Assembly: GCA_001548435.1 (NCBI GenBank)
Contig: AP017308.1
Span: forward strand, 5,775,030 to 5,839,029
Source: Leptolyngbya sp. NIES-3755
GTDB taxonomy: Bacteria; Cyanobacteriota; Cyanobacteriia; Leptolyngbyales; Leptolyngbyaceae
Length of the DNA stretch: 64,000 bases
Direction: 5' to 3'
The position numbers and the translations under genes were made by a program. This document shows positions 1 through 8,516 of the stretch, in pieces. The stretch's first letter is position 1. Each line of letters starts with the position of its first letter. The notes under the pieces were generated by a model, which was not told where the DNA came from, did not search any database, and was given only the letters and a program-made list of their open reading frames with translations.

Positions 1-902
1 TTTACTCTGGCAAAATTATCGAGATGGAAGGATTGCCAGATCTGCAATTAGAGCAAGCGTTTGAGCTAACGGATGCAACGGCAGAACGATCGGCAGCGGG
101 ATGTACGATCGCGCTTTCAGTCGAAACCGTTTCCGAATATCTCCGCTCCAATGTTGCCCTGCTCAAAAACATGGTCGCTCGTGGCTACGGGGATGCTCGT
201 ACTATCCTGCGCCGCGTTCGCAAAATGGAAGAGTGGTTAGCCGATCCGCATCTATTACAAGCCGATTCCGATGCCGAATATGCAGACATTATTGAAGTCG
301 ATTTGGATCAGATCAAAGAACCGATCGTCGCTGCTCCAAACGATCCCGATAACATCAAACTGATGACCGAATGTGCAGGCGATCCGATTCACGAAGTCTT
401 TATCGGTTCCTGCATGACCAACATTGGACATTACCGCGCCGCTGCCAAAATCCTCGAAGGTGCTGGAGTCGCCAAAGCAAAACTCTGGATTGCTCCCCCC
501 ACTCGAATGGACGAACAGCACCTCAGAGCCGAAGGCATTTATGACATCTTCCAAGCCACCGGAGCACGAACTGAAATGCCTGGATGCTCGCTCTGTATGG
601 GCAACCAAGCACGAGTCGATGACGGTGTAACCGTGTTCTCAACCTCGACCCGTAACTTTAACAACCGGATGGGTAAAGGCGCTCAGGTTTATCTTGGTTC
701 TGCGGAACTGGCGGCGGTTTGTGCGCTTCTCGGTAAGATTCCGACGATCGAGGAATACATGAACGTTGTCCAGGCGAAAATCGATCCGTTTGCATCGGAT
801 TTATATCGTTATCTGAACTTCGATCGTATTTCTGGCTTTGAGGATGAAGGTCGCGTGTTGTCAAAAGAAGAAGAAGCGAAACTGATTGCCAGCGTGAGCT
901 AA
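1..902 (+). CDS. acnB: Aconitate hydratase B, C-terminal part (5' truncated by window edge)
   Basis: The frame is open from base 3 and its start lies upstream of the window. The protein is the C-terminal third of AcnB, which isomerises citrate and isocitrate in the TCA cycle. All three 4Fe-4S ligand cysteines are visible: one in GSCMTNIGH and two in PGCSLCMGN. The conserved STSTRNFNNRMG and ASELAAV-like stretches that line the active site follow. The AcnB-type swivelled domain order, rather than AcnA, is supported by the CSLCMGNQARV context. The gene ends at a TAA followed by a strong terminator, so it is probably the last gene of its unit. Cyanobacteria usually rely on AcnB as their only aconitase. 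Confidence 0.95.
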   Translation, partial: YSGKIIEMEGLPDLQLEQAFELTDATAERSAAGCTIALSVETVSEYLRSNVALLKNMVARGYGDARTILRRVRKMEEWLADPHLLQADSDAEYADIIEVDLDQIKEPIVAAPNDPDNIKLMTECAGDPIHEVFIGSCMTNIGHYRAAAKILEGAGVAKAKLWIAPPTRMDEQHLRAEGIYDIFQATGARTEMPGCSLCMGNQARVDDGVTVFSTSTRNFNNRMGKGAQVYLGSAELAAVCALLGKIPTIEEYMNVVQAKIDPFASDLYRYLNFDRISGFEDEGRVLSKEEEAKLIASVS

Positions 903-928
903 AAGGCGCGACACGATCGTTCCATAAG

Positions 929-977
929 CTGAGGCTCGAAAGACGTGTTGTTACTTTTTTCGAGTCTTAGTTTTTTT
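929..977 (+). terminator. Rho-independent terminator after acnB
   Basis: CTGAGGCTCGAAA pairs over 13 positions (with G-U wobbles) with TTTCGAGTCTTAG, followed immediately by seven T residues. It sits 27 bases after the acnB stop. Confidence 0.85.
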
Positions 978-1148
978 GCGCTACTTTGATCAGCGGGGAT
1001 TGATTCGATGGTATATCAACGATCGCTAAATGCTTGCAGCTAAAACGGTCTATTCATTTCAGCGCTTGCATTTAAGAGATTCCTAGAAGTAGTCTGTAAG
1101 CTAGGAATTGATAAAACTTCCACAGAACCTAATTGACAGCCTTGAACT

Positions 1149-2213
1149 ATGACAGCGATACTCTCGAATTCCGCCTCTGAAATGGAAGCAAAAAAGCAAC
1201 TGTTTGACATGATTTTGGCGTTTGTCAAAAGTCAGTGTCTCTATGTTGCGGCTCGTTTAGGGATCTATAACTTGCTACAGGACGAAGGAGAGCAAAGCTT
1301 AAGCACGATCGCACAAAAAACAAACACTGATCCAGAACGGCTTTACTTTGTTCTGCGAGCCTTAGCGCATACGGGTGTGCTGCAAGAAAAGCCCGATCGC
1401 ATCTTTGCCCCAACCGTGATGTCTAATTTAATGGTGACGAACAAAGGAGCCTCGATCGGGCATTTAGCCATGCACTTACTTGAGCCTGCTCAGTGGAATG
1501 CTTGGAACATGCTCGAAGAATCGCTGCGTACTGGGGAAGTGCCCTTCGAGCGGGCAAACGGTCAAGGAGTTTACGAATTTTGTCAGAGTGACGAGTGGAG
1601 TGGCGATGTCTTTATCAAAGCCATGAGCTTTTTTACCGCACATTCGATCGATGCTTTGCTAGAGACTTATGATTTCAGTCGCTTTGGAACGGTGATGGAT
1701 GTCGGTGGTGGACAAGGCGGATTGATTGCTGGAATTGTGAAACGGTTTGGCTGTAAAGGGATTTTGTTTGATGTGCCTTATGTTGCGGCAACCGCCCCCG
1801 CTTACTTAGAGCAACAAGGAATTGAACCAGGAGCGATCGACATTATCACGGGCGATGTGTTTGTCGAAATTCCAACAGGCGCAGATGCGATCGTGATGAA
1901 GTATTTCATTTCTGCTTGGAACGACGAAGATGCCGCGAAAATTCTGCACAACTGTAAGAAAGCCTTGCCGCCCCACGGTCGAATCGTTCTGCTTCAAGCG
2001 TTCGTGCCGGATCTGGATGAGCCAAAGACGGCACCCGATGGCATTATGCCGGGAATTTTTGCGGTGCAGATTAACGTTGCTGTACCCGGTGGCGGATGGC
2101 GCACGAAGAAACACTTCCAAGCTTTGTTTGAACAGTGCGGCTTCCGGCTCGAACAAGTGGTAGATACAGAAACGAATCTTTCTGCAATGGAATTCAGTAT
2201 TGCTGAGTCATGA
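1149..2213 (+). CDS. SAM-dependent O-methyltransferase-like protein (Methyltransf_2 type)
   Basis: The 354-residue product has the two-domain layout of small-molecule O-methyltransferases. A winged-helix dimerisation domain (about residues 28-90, ARLGIYNLL and LYFVLRALAHTGVL) precedes a Rossmann domain with the SAM glycine motif DVGGGQGG near residue 185. The usual catalytic histidine segment (HDWxDE) is replaced by FISAWNDED, so the general-base His is absent; the substrate is unknown and the chemistry may differ. The stop overlaps the next start as ATGA, so it is translationally coupled to the glycosidase-like gene downstream. That pairing suggests methylation or tailoring of a sugar-containing compound, which is inference. 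Family assignment is firm, function is not. Confidence 0.85.
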   Translation: MTAILSNSASEMEAKKQLFDMILAFVKSQCLYVAARLGIYNLLQDEGEQSLSTIAQKTNTDPERLYFVLRALAHTGVLQEKPDRIFAPTVMSNLMVTNKGASIGHLAMHLLEPAQWNAWNMLEESLRTGEVPFERANGQGVYEFCQSDEWSGDVFIKAMSFFTAHSIDALLETYDFSRFGTVMDVGGGQGGLIAGIVKRFGCKGILFDVPYVAATAPAYLEQQGIEPGAIDIITGDVFVEIPTGADAIVMKYFISAWNDEDAAKILHNCKKALPPHGRIVLLQAFVPDLDEPKTAPDGIMPGIFAVQINVAVPGGGWRTKKHFQALFEQCGFRLEQVVDTETNLSAMEFSIAES

Positions 2214-3337
2214 AGATTCATCCGTTCCATCGGCGGGTCTTAGGATATCTCGAACCCTTACCCGCTGACTTAAAAGATCATGCTCAGGCAAGTGTCCTTG
2301 AGCGAACTCAACTCAGGGTCAGCAAAACGATTACAAATCTGCTGCGTCGATCGCGGGGCAAGCAACCGATGGTGTGGGACCCGTGGATTCTCAAAGACGG
2401 GGATCTCTATCGGATGTTTTATTTGCAGGGCGTAGAAGGACAAACTCCCTGGTGGTTTGTGAGCAACGTCGGGGGCGCGATTTCGACCGATCTAGAACAC
2501 TGGCAAGATTTAGGAACCCTACTAACGCCGTCTGATCAAGCTTGGGAAGCGGGGCGAGTGTGTGCGGGCTGTGCTTACAAAGAAAACGGCACTTACTATC
2601 TGTTCTACTCGGCAGGCGGACTCGAAATGCCGCATCTGAAGAATGAGGGCATTGGATTAGCTGTTTCTCAAGATGGAGTGAAGTTTGAGCGTATTAGCGA
2701 TCGACCCCTGCTGATTCCCGATGATACTGATCCTTGGTATGCTCGCTGTAATTCGGGCGGACACTTTCACTGGCGCGATCCCTATCTAATCGAGGATCAG
2801 GGGAAATACTATCTGTTTATTTGTGCATCAGCGCGATCGCGAGGTGATTTTCAAGGAAGTGTCGGAATTGCGGTGGCGGATCAAATTACGGGTCCGTACA
2901 AATTGCTGCCGCCTGCGATCGACATTCCCGATTCTATGAAAGAAGATTGGGCTTATTACCATCTAGAGCGACCTCAAGTGATTTATCGAGATGGAAAATA
3001 TCATTTATTTTTCTCGTGTTTCAAAATGTTTTTCAATCCTGAATGGGTGAAGACACAGCAGCGTGTGACGAATTCTTCGCTGTATTGGTACATTTCAGAT
3101 CAGATTACGGGTCCTTACAAGTCGATCGATCCCGATAATTTCATCGTCGAAGGCAGCGAAAAAACTGGACTCTACGGCACAAACTTTCTACAAATTTCAA
3201 CTGATCCAGAAGAGTTCATTGCCTATGGCTGGTATCATCGTGTACACACACTAGAAGTTTCAAAAACATTCCGCGTGAAGTGGGACAGCCCAGGAAATAC
3301 AATTGACTCTCTGGTGATTTATCGATCGCCTGCGTAA
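2210..3337 (+). CDS. Five-bladed beta-propeller glycoside hydrolase-like protein (GH32/43/68 clan)
   Basis: The 375-residue protein starts in a 4-base ATGA overlap with the methyltransferase. It contains propeller repeats of the form DG(K)YYLF. Three acidic motifs have the order expected for the GH43/32/68 superfamily: WDPW (D57, candidate nucleophile), WRDPY (D190, RDP stabiliser) and LERPQ (E253, candidate acid). Repeated ITGPYK segments are typical of GH43-like blades. There is no signal peptide, so it is probably cytoplasmic. The substrate cannot be read from sequence. Blade motifs and the acid triad support a sugar-active enzyme, or a transferase of the same fold. The operon has just these two genes. 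Confidence 0.75.
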   Translation: MKIHPFHRRVLGYLEPLPADLKDHAQASVLERTQLRVSKTITNLLRRSRGKQPMVWDPWILKDGDLYRMFYLQGVEGQTPWWFVSNVGGAISTDLEHWQDLGTLLTPSDQAWEAGRVCAGCAYKENGTYYLFYSAGGLEMPHLKNEGIGLAVSQDGVKFERISDRPLLIPDDTDPWYARCNSGGHFHWRDPYLIEDQGKYYLFICASARSRGDFQGSVGIAVADQITGPYKLLPPAIDIPDSMKEDWAYYHLERPQVIYRDGKYHLFFSCFKMFFNPEWVKTQQRVTNSSLYWYISDQITGPYKSIDPDNFIVEGSEKTGLYGTNFLQISTDPEEFIAYGWYHRVHTLEVSKTFRVKWDSPGNTIDSLVIYRSPA

Positions 3338-3404
3338 CTCTTTCACACACCGCAAAAATACTGACTTTTGTGAAGCTGTGTCAAAAAATCAATGTAATTT
3401 TTAC

Positions 3405-3515
3405 GAAGATCTTCGGAGGGGGTTACACCCCTCACCCTCTAAATGGCATACTGTGATAAGTAGATGCACCCTGATGACGGGGGGGAATCGCCAACCGCGA
3501 CCCTCCTTTTTTCTT
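3405..3515 (+). ncRNA. Candidate small RNA or structured transcript end
   Basis: Between two genes lies a GC-structured segment. A hairpin GAGGGG-GTTACA-CCCCTC starts near 3415. A C-rich single-stranded stretch (CTCACCCTCT) and an unpaired linker follow. A second hairpin GGGGGG/CCCTCC with a run of six T ends near 3513. A weak promoter-like TTGTGA/TGTAAT pair lies at 3368-3398. C-rich loops complementary to ribosome binding sites plus a terminator are the layout of trans-acting cyanobacterial sRNAs; PsrR1/SyR1 is one possibility I could not verify. Alternatively it is the terminator region of the upstream pair. Confidence 0.45.
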
Positions 3516-3586
3516 TTTAAATTCACTAGCCCTCAACCGCGACTGCCGATATAATCGCGTTTCAAGGACTTACGGAAGGGCATATC

Positions 3587-4843
3587 ATGGCAGACTGGCA
3601 GCAAATCGAGGGCGGAATCACAGCCCCTAAAGGCTACAAAGCAGCAGGAATCACCGCAGGACTTAAACCTTCTGGTTTACCCGATCTCGCTTTAATCGTT
3701 TCGGATGTAGACGCGATCGCGGCTGGCGTGTTCACGACTTCCCAAGTTCGCGCTGCCTGCGTCGATTACTGCCGCGAACGGCTCCAAACCAAATCCAACT
3801 GCCGAGCGATTCTCTGTAATGCGGGACAAGCTAATGCTGCCACGGGTGCACAAGGAATGATTGATGCGCTCGAATCGGCTCAATTGATTTCGCAAGCTTT
3901 GAATCTCGCCTCTGATACGATTTTGCTGGCTTCAACGGGCGTAATTGGTCAGCGAATCAAGATGGATGTATTGCGATCGGCAATTCCCAATCTCGTCGCG
4001 AGTCTAAGCGAAACTGGAAATGCTGCGGCTTCTAAAGCGATTACAACTACAGATTTAGTCACGAAATCGATCGCATTAGAAACGACGATCGGCGATCGAC
4101 CTGTTCGGATTGGTGGAATCGCCAAAGGTTCTGGAATGATCCATCCGAACATGGCGACAATGTTAGCTTTCGTCACTTGCGATGCCGCCGTTTCTTCTCA
4201 TTTGTGGCAAGAGATGTTAAGTCGTGCTGCCGATCGCAGTTTTAATCAAATTACAGTCGATGGGGATACCAGCACGAATGATAGTTTGATTGCATTAGCA
4301 AATGGACAATCGAGAACGCCTGCAATTACGGAACCGGGAACCGAAGCGGACAAGCTCGAAGCAATGCTGACCGAAGTTTGTATCTATTTGGCGAAAGCGA
4401 TCGCACGAGATGGAGAAGGTGCAACTTGTTTGATCGAAGTTCAGGTGACGGGGGCAGCAGATGATGAATCGGCGCGGAAAGTGGCTCGCACGATCGCGGG
4501 TTCATCATTAGTGAAATCTGCAATTTTTGGACGTGATCCGAACTGGGGCAGAATTGCAGGAGCCGCAGGACGAGCAGATATCACGTTTGACCAAGAAGAT
4601 TTGCAGATTAAACTCGGTGAGTTTGTTTTGATGCAGAATGGGCAGCCGCAAATGTTCGATCGACCAGGCGCAAGTGAGTATTTGAAGCAGCAAGCCGCGA
4701 AGAGTTCGGATGGCGATCGACAATTGCTGGATCATCCGGTGATTATCTCAGCGAGCATTGGAAACGGGACAGGGAATGGAAAAGCTTGGGGCTGTGATCT
4801 GAGCTATGACTATGTGAAAATCAACGCTGAGTACACGACTTAG
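3587..4843 (+). CDS. argJ: Bifunctional ornithine acetyltransferase / N-acetylglutamate synthase
   Basis: The 418-residue length is usual for ArgJ, which transfers acetyl from N-acetylornithine to glutamate in the cyclic arginine pathway. The self-cleavage site is visible in GSGMIHPNMATML, where the Thr after Ala becomes the N-terminal nucleophile of the beta chain. The N-terminal ASTGVIGQ oxyanion-hole region and the C-terminal GRDPNWGR and SIGNGTGNGKAWGCDL segments are also conserved. It stands alone, as arg genes are typically dispersed in cyanobacteria. The ATG follows a short leader containing the sRNA candidate. Confidence 0.97.
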   Translation: MADWQQIEGGITAPKGYKAAGITAGLKPSGLPDLALIVSDVDAIAAGVFTTSQVRAACVDYCRERLQTKSNCRAILCNAGQANAATGAQGMIDALESAQLISQALNLASDTILLASTGVIGQRIKMDVLRSAIPNLVASLSETGNAAASKAITTTDLVTKSIALETTIGDRPVRIGGIAKGSGMIHPNMATMLAFVTCDAAVSSHLWQEMLSRAADRSFNQITVDGDTSTNDSLIALANGQSRTPAITEPGTEADKLEAMLTEVCIYLAKAIARDGEGATCLIEVQVTGAADDESARKVARTIAGSSLVKSAIFGRDPNWGRIAGAAGRADITFDQEDLQIKLGEFVLMQNGQPQMFDRPGASEYLKQQAAKSSDGDRQLLDHPVIISASIGNGTGNGKAWGCDLSYDYVKINAEYTT

Positions 4844-4953
4844 CATTCTGAAACTAGCGGTTTATCCCTGCTCTCCATTCGGGAATTCTGGCTCTAAGCG
4901 ACTCTACCCGATGTGCGGGTTGCTACAATCTATCAAACGCGATTAAATGCCGC

Positions 4954-6753
4954 ATGAATAAGAAGCAACTCTCTGAGCGGGATATCTGCACAAAGTACAT
5001 TACGCCAGCGCTAGTCAGAGCAGGTTGGAATATTCTGACTCAGGTGCGTGAAGAATTTGCGCTGACTCAGGGGCGGATTGTTGTTCGGGGTAAATTGCAT
5101 ACTCGTGCTCAGAATAAACGGGCGGATTATGTGTTGTTTTACAAGCCGAATATCCCGATCGCAATTATTGAGGCGAAAGACAACACTCATACGTTGGGTG
5201 ATGGGATGCAGCAGGGACTTGGATATGCAGAAATGCTTCAGGTTCCGTTTGTGTTTAGTTCTAACGGGGATGGCTTTCTGTTTCACAACAAGATTGCAAC
5301 CGATGGCACGAACACTACGTGCAGCGGAGCTTGCGAGCGGGAACTGAGCTTGAATGAGTTTCCGTCACCGGAGCAGCTTTGGCAAGAGTGGGCGAAACAT
5401 CAAGGATTGACTGAGCAGCAAGAGAGCTTAGTGATTCAGGATTATTACAGTGACGGCAGTAACAAAACGCCGCGTTACTATCAGTTGCTTGCGATTAATA
5501 AAACGATCGAAGCGATCGCGAAAGGTCAGAATCGGATTTTGCTCGTGATGGCGACAGGGACAGGGAAAACCTTTACCGCATTTCAGATTATTTGGCGGCT
5601 GTGGAAGTCGAAGACCAAAAAACGGATTCTGTTTCTTGCCGATCGCAATATTTTGGTGGATCAAACGATGACCAATGATTTCAAACCCTTTGGGGGTGCG
5701 ATGACGAAGATCCAGAAGCGGCAAGCGAATAAAGCGTATGAAATTTATCTGTCGCTGTATCAGGCTGTGACCGGAAGCGAAGAAGAGCAGAACATTTATA
5801 AGCAATTTAGCCCGGATTTTTTTGATCTGATTATTGTGGATGAGTGCCATCGGGGAAGCGCAGCGGCAGATTCGGCATGGCGGCAGATTTTAGAGTACTT
5901 TGCCTCTGCAACTCAGATCGGACTGACAGCAACGCCTAAAGAAACGAAAGCGGTTTCTAATATTGATTACTTTGGAGAACCGATCTATACGTACTCGTTG
6001 AAACAGGGAATTGAAGACGGGTTTCTGGCTCCTTATAAAGTCGTGCGGTTTGATTTGGATAAGGATCTGTCGGGGTGGCGACCGAGTAAAGGCACGATCG
6101 ACAAACATGGCAATGAGATTGAAGACCGGATTTATAATCAACGGGATTTCGATCGAACATTGGTGCTAGAGAAACGAACGCAATTGGTCGCTCGGAAGAT
6201 TACGGAATTTTTGAAGCAGACGAATCGGTTTGATAAAAAGGGCATTCCCTTCTTAAAGGTATACAACTTGAAGGTATACAACATCAGAGATCAGAAGCTT
6301 GATTTTCAATATAAACCTCAATTCGTAGATGAAGAGTGGCATTTGAAAGCAAAGCGTTCGTGCTTGAAACCAGGTGATGTCATTATGAACATAGTGGGAC
6401 CGCCTTTAGGCAAAGTAGCAATCATTCCAGAAGGCTTTCCTGAATATAATTGCAACCAAGCCATTGTATTTTTTAGACCTGTGATTCAGTCTTTGAACAA
6501 GTATTTATATTTGTATTTACTTGCAGGAAAGTTTCTAGAAAAAATTGAGTTGATAGGAACCGCAGGACAGGACAATATTTCAGTTACTAAAAGCCGCTCG
6601 ATTCCTATTCCTCTTCCACCTCTTGCTGAGCAGAAGCGCATTGTTGCTAAAGTCGATCGACTTATGAGTTTATGCGATCGCTTAGAACAACAAATCGATG
6701 CCGCCACAGACAAACGAACCGAGCTACTCAACGCATTAATCGCACAAGTCTAA
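4954..6753 (+). CDS. HsdR-HsdS fusion: relic or rearranged type I restriction protein
   Basis: Residues 1 to about 429 match the front of a type I restriction subunit. A PD-(D/E)xK nuclease domain comes first (D58, E73-A-K75), then a helicase motor with Walker A ATGTGKT (200-206), DECH (296-299) and a TATPKET motif. At residue 430 (base 6241) the sequence switches in frame to the second target-recognition half of an HsdS subunit. It begins GIPFLKVYN, includes [12 protein letters not shown] and ends in the conserved coiled coil [21 protein letters not shown]-like tail. The rest of HsdR, all of HsdM and the first HsdS domain are missing. A normal HsdR is far longer, so this is probably a deletion product. 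The intact frame means a chimeric protein could still be made. No methyltransferase is nearby. Confidence 0.85.
   Translation: MNKKQLSERDICTKYITPALVRAGWNILTQVREEFALTQGRIVVRGKLHTRAQNKRADYVLFYKPNIPIAIIEAKDNTHTLGDGMQQGLGYAEMLQVPFVFSSNGDGFLFHNKIATDGTNTTCSGACERELSLNEFPSPEQLWQEWAKHQGLTEQQESLVIQDYYSDGSNKTPRYYQLLAINKTIEAIAKGQNRILLVMATGTGKTFTAFQIIWRLWKSKTKKRILFLADRNILVDQTMTNDFKPFGGAMTKIQKRQANKAYEIYLSLYQAVTGSEEEQNIYKQFSPDFFDLIIVDECHRGSAAADSAWRQILEYFASATQIGLTATPKETKAVSNIDYFGEPIYTYSLKQGIEDGFLAPYKVVRFDLDKDLSGWRPSKGTIDKHGNEIEDRIYNQRDFDRTLVLEKRTQLVARKITEFLKQTNRFDKKGIPFLKVYNLKVYNIRDQKLDFQYKPQFVDEEWHLKAKRSCLKPGDVIMNIVGPPLGKVAIIPEGFPEYNCNQAIVFFRPVIQSLNKYLYLYLLAGKFLEKIELIGTAGQDNISVTKSRSIPIPLPPLAEQKRIVAKVDRLMSLCDRLEQQIDAATDKRTELLNALIAQV
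6252..6281 (+). repeat. 15-bp tandem duplication just after the HsdR/HsdS junction
   Basis: CTTAAAGGTATACAA is followed directly by CTTGAAGGTATACAA (one mismatch). This duplicates five codons, giving [10 protein letters not shown] in the protein 11 bases after the fusion point. It keeps the frame. Confidence 0.85.
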
Positions 6754-6832
6754 CTGCCGATTCTGCACAATGAGCGCGATCGATATAATGAAAATGCGAT
6801 CGTACAAAAGTATCTGTATTAGGAGACAAATT

Positions 6833-7069
6833 ATGGCAACACAAACCATCAATCTTAAACTTGTTGAATCACTCCTTCAAGCGATCGATGCCCTGCCTCC
6901 AGCCGAACAGAATCTAGTGAAGTCACGTCTCCTTGATCAAAATCAATCCAAGCCAGCCAAACAATCTGCGATCGACATTCTCACGGCTTTACCCACACAG
7001 TCAATATTTCAAACCCCTGAAGAAGTCGATCAGTATATCCAAGAAGAGCGTAATTCATGGGACAGCTAA
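6833..7069 (+). CDS. Antitoxin of a PIN-type toxin-antitoxin pair
   Basis: The start is placed at ATG 6833 because AGGAGA lies 6 bases upstream; the frame also extends upstream to 6770 without a ribosome site. The 78-residue acidic product begins with an amphipathic helix (LVESLLQAIDALPPAEQNLVKSRL-like). It ends in an acidic tail with PEEVDQYIQEERNSWD, typical of toxin-binding tails of VapB-like antitoxins in cyanobacteria. Its stop lies inside the toxin gene (13-base overlap). The tail is duplicated almost verbatim in the remnant at 8655-8756. No DNA-binding domain of a named family is certain. Confidence 0.75.
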   Translation: MATQTINLKLVESLLQAIDALPPAEQNLVKSRLLDQNQSKPAKQSAIDILTALPTQSIFQTPEEVDQYIQEERNSWDS

Positions 7070-7500
7070 ACCTACCCGACTCAAGCCTCATATACCTCGA
7101 TACTGTCACCATCATTTACAGCGTTGAAAGATTCCCAAGCTACATCACTCTTCTTGATCCAATGTGGCAACAACTTCAATCAAGTAGATTCCAAGTCATC
7201 ACAAGTGAACTAGCACTACTCGAAACCTTAGTACTACCCATTCGTCAAAACAACAGAGTCCTATTGAGTCGCTACGAAACCCTCCTAACCTTATCAGAAG
7301 TCAACCTCATCCCGATCTCCCAATCCATTCTCAGAAGTGCCGCAAACATCCGCGCAGAAGCAAACCTTAGAACTCCTGATGCCATTCATGCTGCAACTGC
7401 GATCGAAAGTGGGTGCACAATGTTTCTGACAAATGATCTCGGATTTCGGAGAATTGCAAACTTTCCAGTCGTAATTCTTCAGGATATCCTTGACTCGTAA
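7057..7500 (+). CDS. PIN-domain toxin (VapC-like ribonuclease)
   Basis: The 147-residue PIN domain carries acidic residues in the expected order: D in IYLDTVTIIY, E in ALLETL, D in RTPDAIHAATA and D in FLTNDLGF. These bind Mg2+ for RNA cleavage in VapC toxins. It overlaps the upstream antitoxin by 13 bases, the usual coupling for such pairs. The N-terminal MGQLNLPD stretch reappears as MGRLTLP at 8744, showing that part of this module was once duplicated. Confidence 0.88.
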   Translation: MGQLNLPDSSLIYLDTVTIIYSVERFPSYITLLDPMWQQLQSSRFQVITSELALLETLVLPIRQNNRVLLSRYETLLTLSEVNLIPISQSILRSAANIRAEANLRTPDAIHAATAIESGCTMFLTNDLGFRRIANFPVVILQDILDS

Positions 7501-7539
7501 CAGCGAAAATCAGCAAATGACAAAATCGATCTCCATCCA

Positions 7540-7779
7540 ATGAATTCAGAGACTATGAACAACTCAATTAATACTCAAATGGTAGAGTCCATTCTCCAAC
7601 TCATTCACTCTCTGCCTCGTGCCGAAAGAAATTTGTTAGAGCAACGGCTGTTTGAACAATTTCCTGAACTCACTACCGAAGAACTCATGCAGCTTTCAGA
7701 GCAAGGAGGCTCTTTCGACTTCTGGCATAACGAACCCGAAATCTACACCTTTGAAGATGGGGAACCCATCCAATGGTAG
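7540..7779 (+). CDS. Orphan antitoxin-like protein
   Basis: The 79-residue protein has the same N-terminal pattern as the antitoxin at 6833 (VESILQLIHSLPRAERNLLEQRL-like), so the two are paralogous. It then has a different acidic tail with FWHNEPEIYTFEDGEPIQW. The stop codon overlaps an ATG that starts only a 16-codon frame (7773-7823), which looks like the stump of a MazF/PemK toxin. It is therefore probably an antitoxin left behind after its toxin decayed. Confidence 0.65.
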   Translation: MNSETMNNSINTQMVESILQLIHSLPRAERNLLEQRLFEQFPELTTEELMQLSEQGGSFDFWHNEPEIYTFEDGEPIQW

Positions 7780-7823
7780 GCAAGGGCGACGCATGGAGAG
7801 TAAGAAGCCTACGGTTATCATAG
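7773..7823 (+). pseudogene. Stump of a MazF/PemK-type toxin gene
   Basis: An ATG overlapping the antitoxin stop opens MVGKGDAWRVRSLRLS and then stops at TAG. Cyanobacterial MazF-family toxins commonly begin with a KGD(I/V)W segment directly after the antitoxin. Only this beginning is recognisable; no more of the toxin is seen before the next gene at 7853. Eight residues are few, so this is a suggestion. Confidence 0.4.
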
Positions 7824-7852
7824 AACTGAGCCATCATTAGAAAACTGCCATC

Positions 7853-8074
7853 ATGTCTCAAGCCGAAATTTTAAAAAGCCTGCAACAACTCCCTGAACCT
7901 CTTCAGCAAGAAGTCCTGCATTACATCGAATTTCTCAAAACCCGATACGCGCAGTCCAAACCACAACAGCCTGAACAACCCGCCAAGCGAAGAGCGCTCG
8001 GTGCTTTAAAGGGAAAAATCAAGATGGCAGATAACTTTGATGCACCCCTTGAAGACTTCCAAGACTATATGTAA
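7853..8074 (+). CDS. DUF2281/VapB-like antitoxin
   Basis: The 73-residue product begins MSQAEILKSLQQLPEPLQQEVLHYIEFL-like (shown in part), the signature amphipathic helix pair of DUF2281-type antitoxins. A proline-rich linker follows, then a tail KGKIKMADNFDAPLEDFQDYM-like that is predicted to bind the PIN toxin. It sits 12 bases before a PIN toxin gene, so the two form one module. Confidence 0.85.
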   Translation: MSQAEILKSLQQLPEPLQQEVLHYIEFLKTRYAQSKPQQPEQPAKRRALGALKGKIKMADNFDAPLEDFQDYM

Positions 8075-8086
8075 AGGCTGTACAGC

Positions 8087-8473
8087 ATGAATTTGCTACT
8101 CGATACGCATACTCTTCTTTGGTACTTACAAGGCGATCCCAAACTAAGTACGGCTGTAGCCGAGATTCTTGAATTAACTGAAAACAATCTTTATCTAAGC
8201 ATCGCCAGCTTATGGGAGATTGCAATCAAACTTGGAATCGGTAAATTAGAACTCCAGTTCTCATATGACGAACTCCGGAACACTCTGACACAATTTGGGA
8301 TTGAAATCCTATCGATTCAGTTTGAAGACACACGGCAGTACTTAAATCTTCCTTTGCACCATCGCGATCCCTTCGATCGTATGTTAGTTGCTCAAGCTAT
8401 CACTCGTTCTCTCAAATTAGTTAGCTGCGATGCGGTAATAGATGGCTATGCAGTTGAACGTTTATGGGTCTAA
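8087..8473 (+). CDS. PIN-domain toxin (VapC-type ribonuclease)
   Basis: The 128-residue PIN protein begins MNLLLDTHTLLWYLQGDPKL, the classic first motif with catalytic Asp. It continues with SIASLWEIAIKLGIGKL (second acidic residue) and HHRDPFDRMLVAQA (third). The end, LVSCDAVIDGYAVE, corresponds to the LVTxDxxF motif, in which the D is kept. The length is standard for the family. It is paired with the DUF2281 antitoxin directly upstream. Confidence 0.92.
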   Translation: MNLLLDTHTLLWYLQGDPKLSTAVAEILELTENNLYLSIASLWEIAIKLGIGKLELQFSYDELRNTLTQFGIEILSIQFEDTRQYLNLPLHHRDPFDRMLVAQAITRSLKLVSCDAVIDGYAVERLWV

Positions 8474-8516
8474 TCATTCCACTCCTGGGTTCAGACGGTT
8501 CAAACTTCGCATCACT

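Noticed and set aside
255-608. 117-codon minus-strand frame inside acnB
   Set aside because: It is antisense to a conserved protein and has no homology features; it is a codon-bias shadow.
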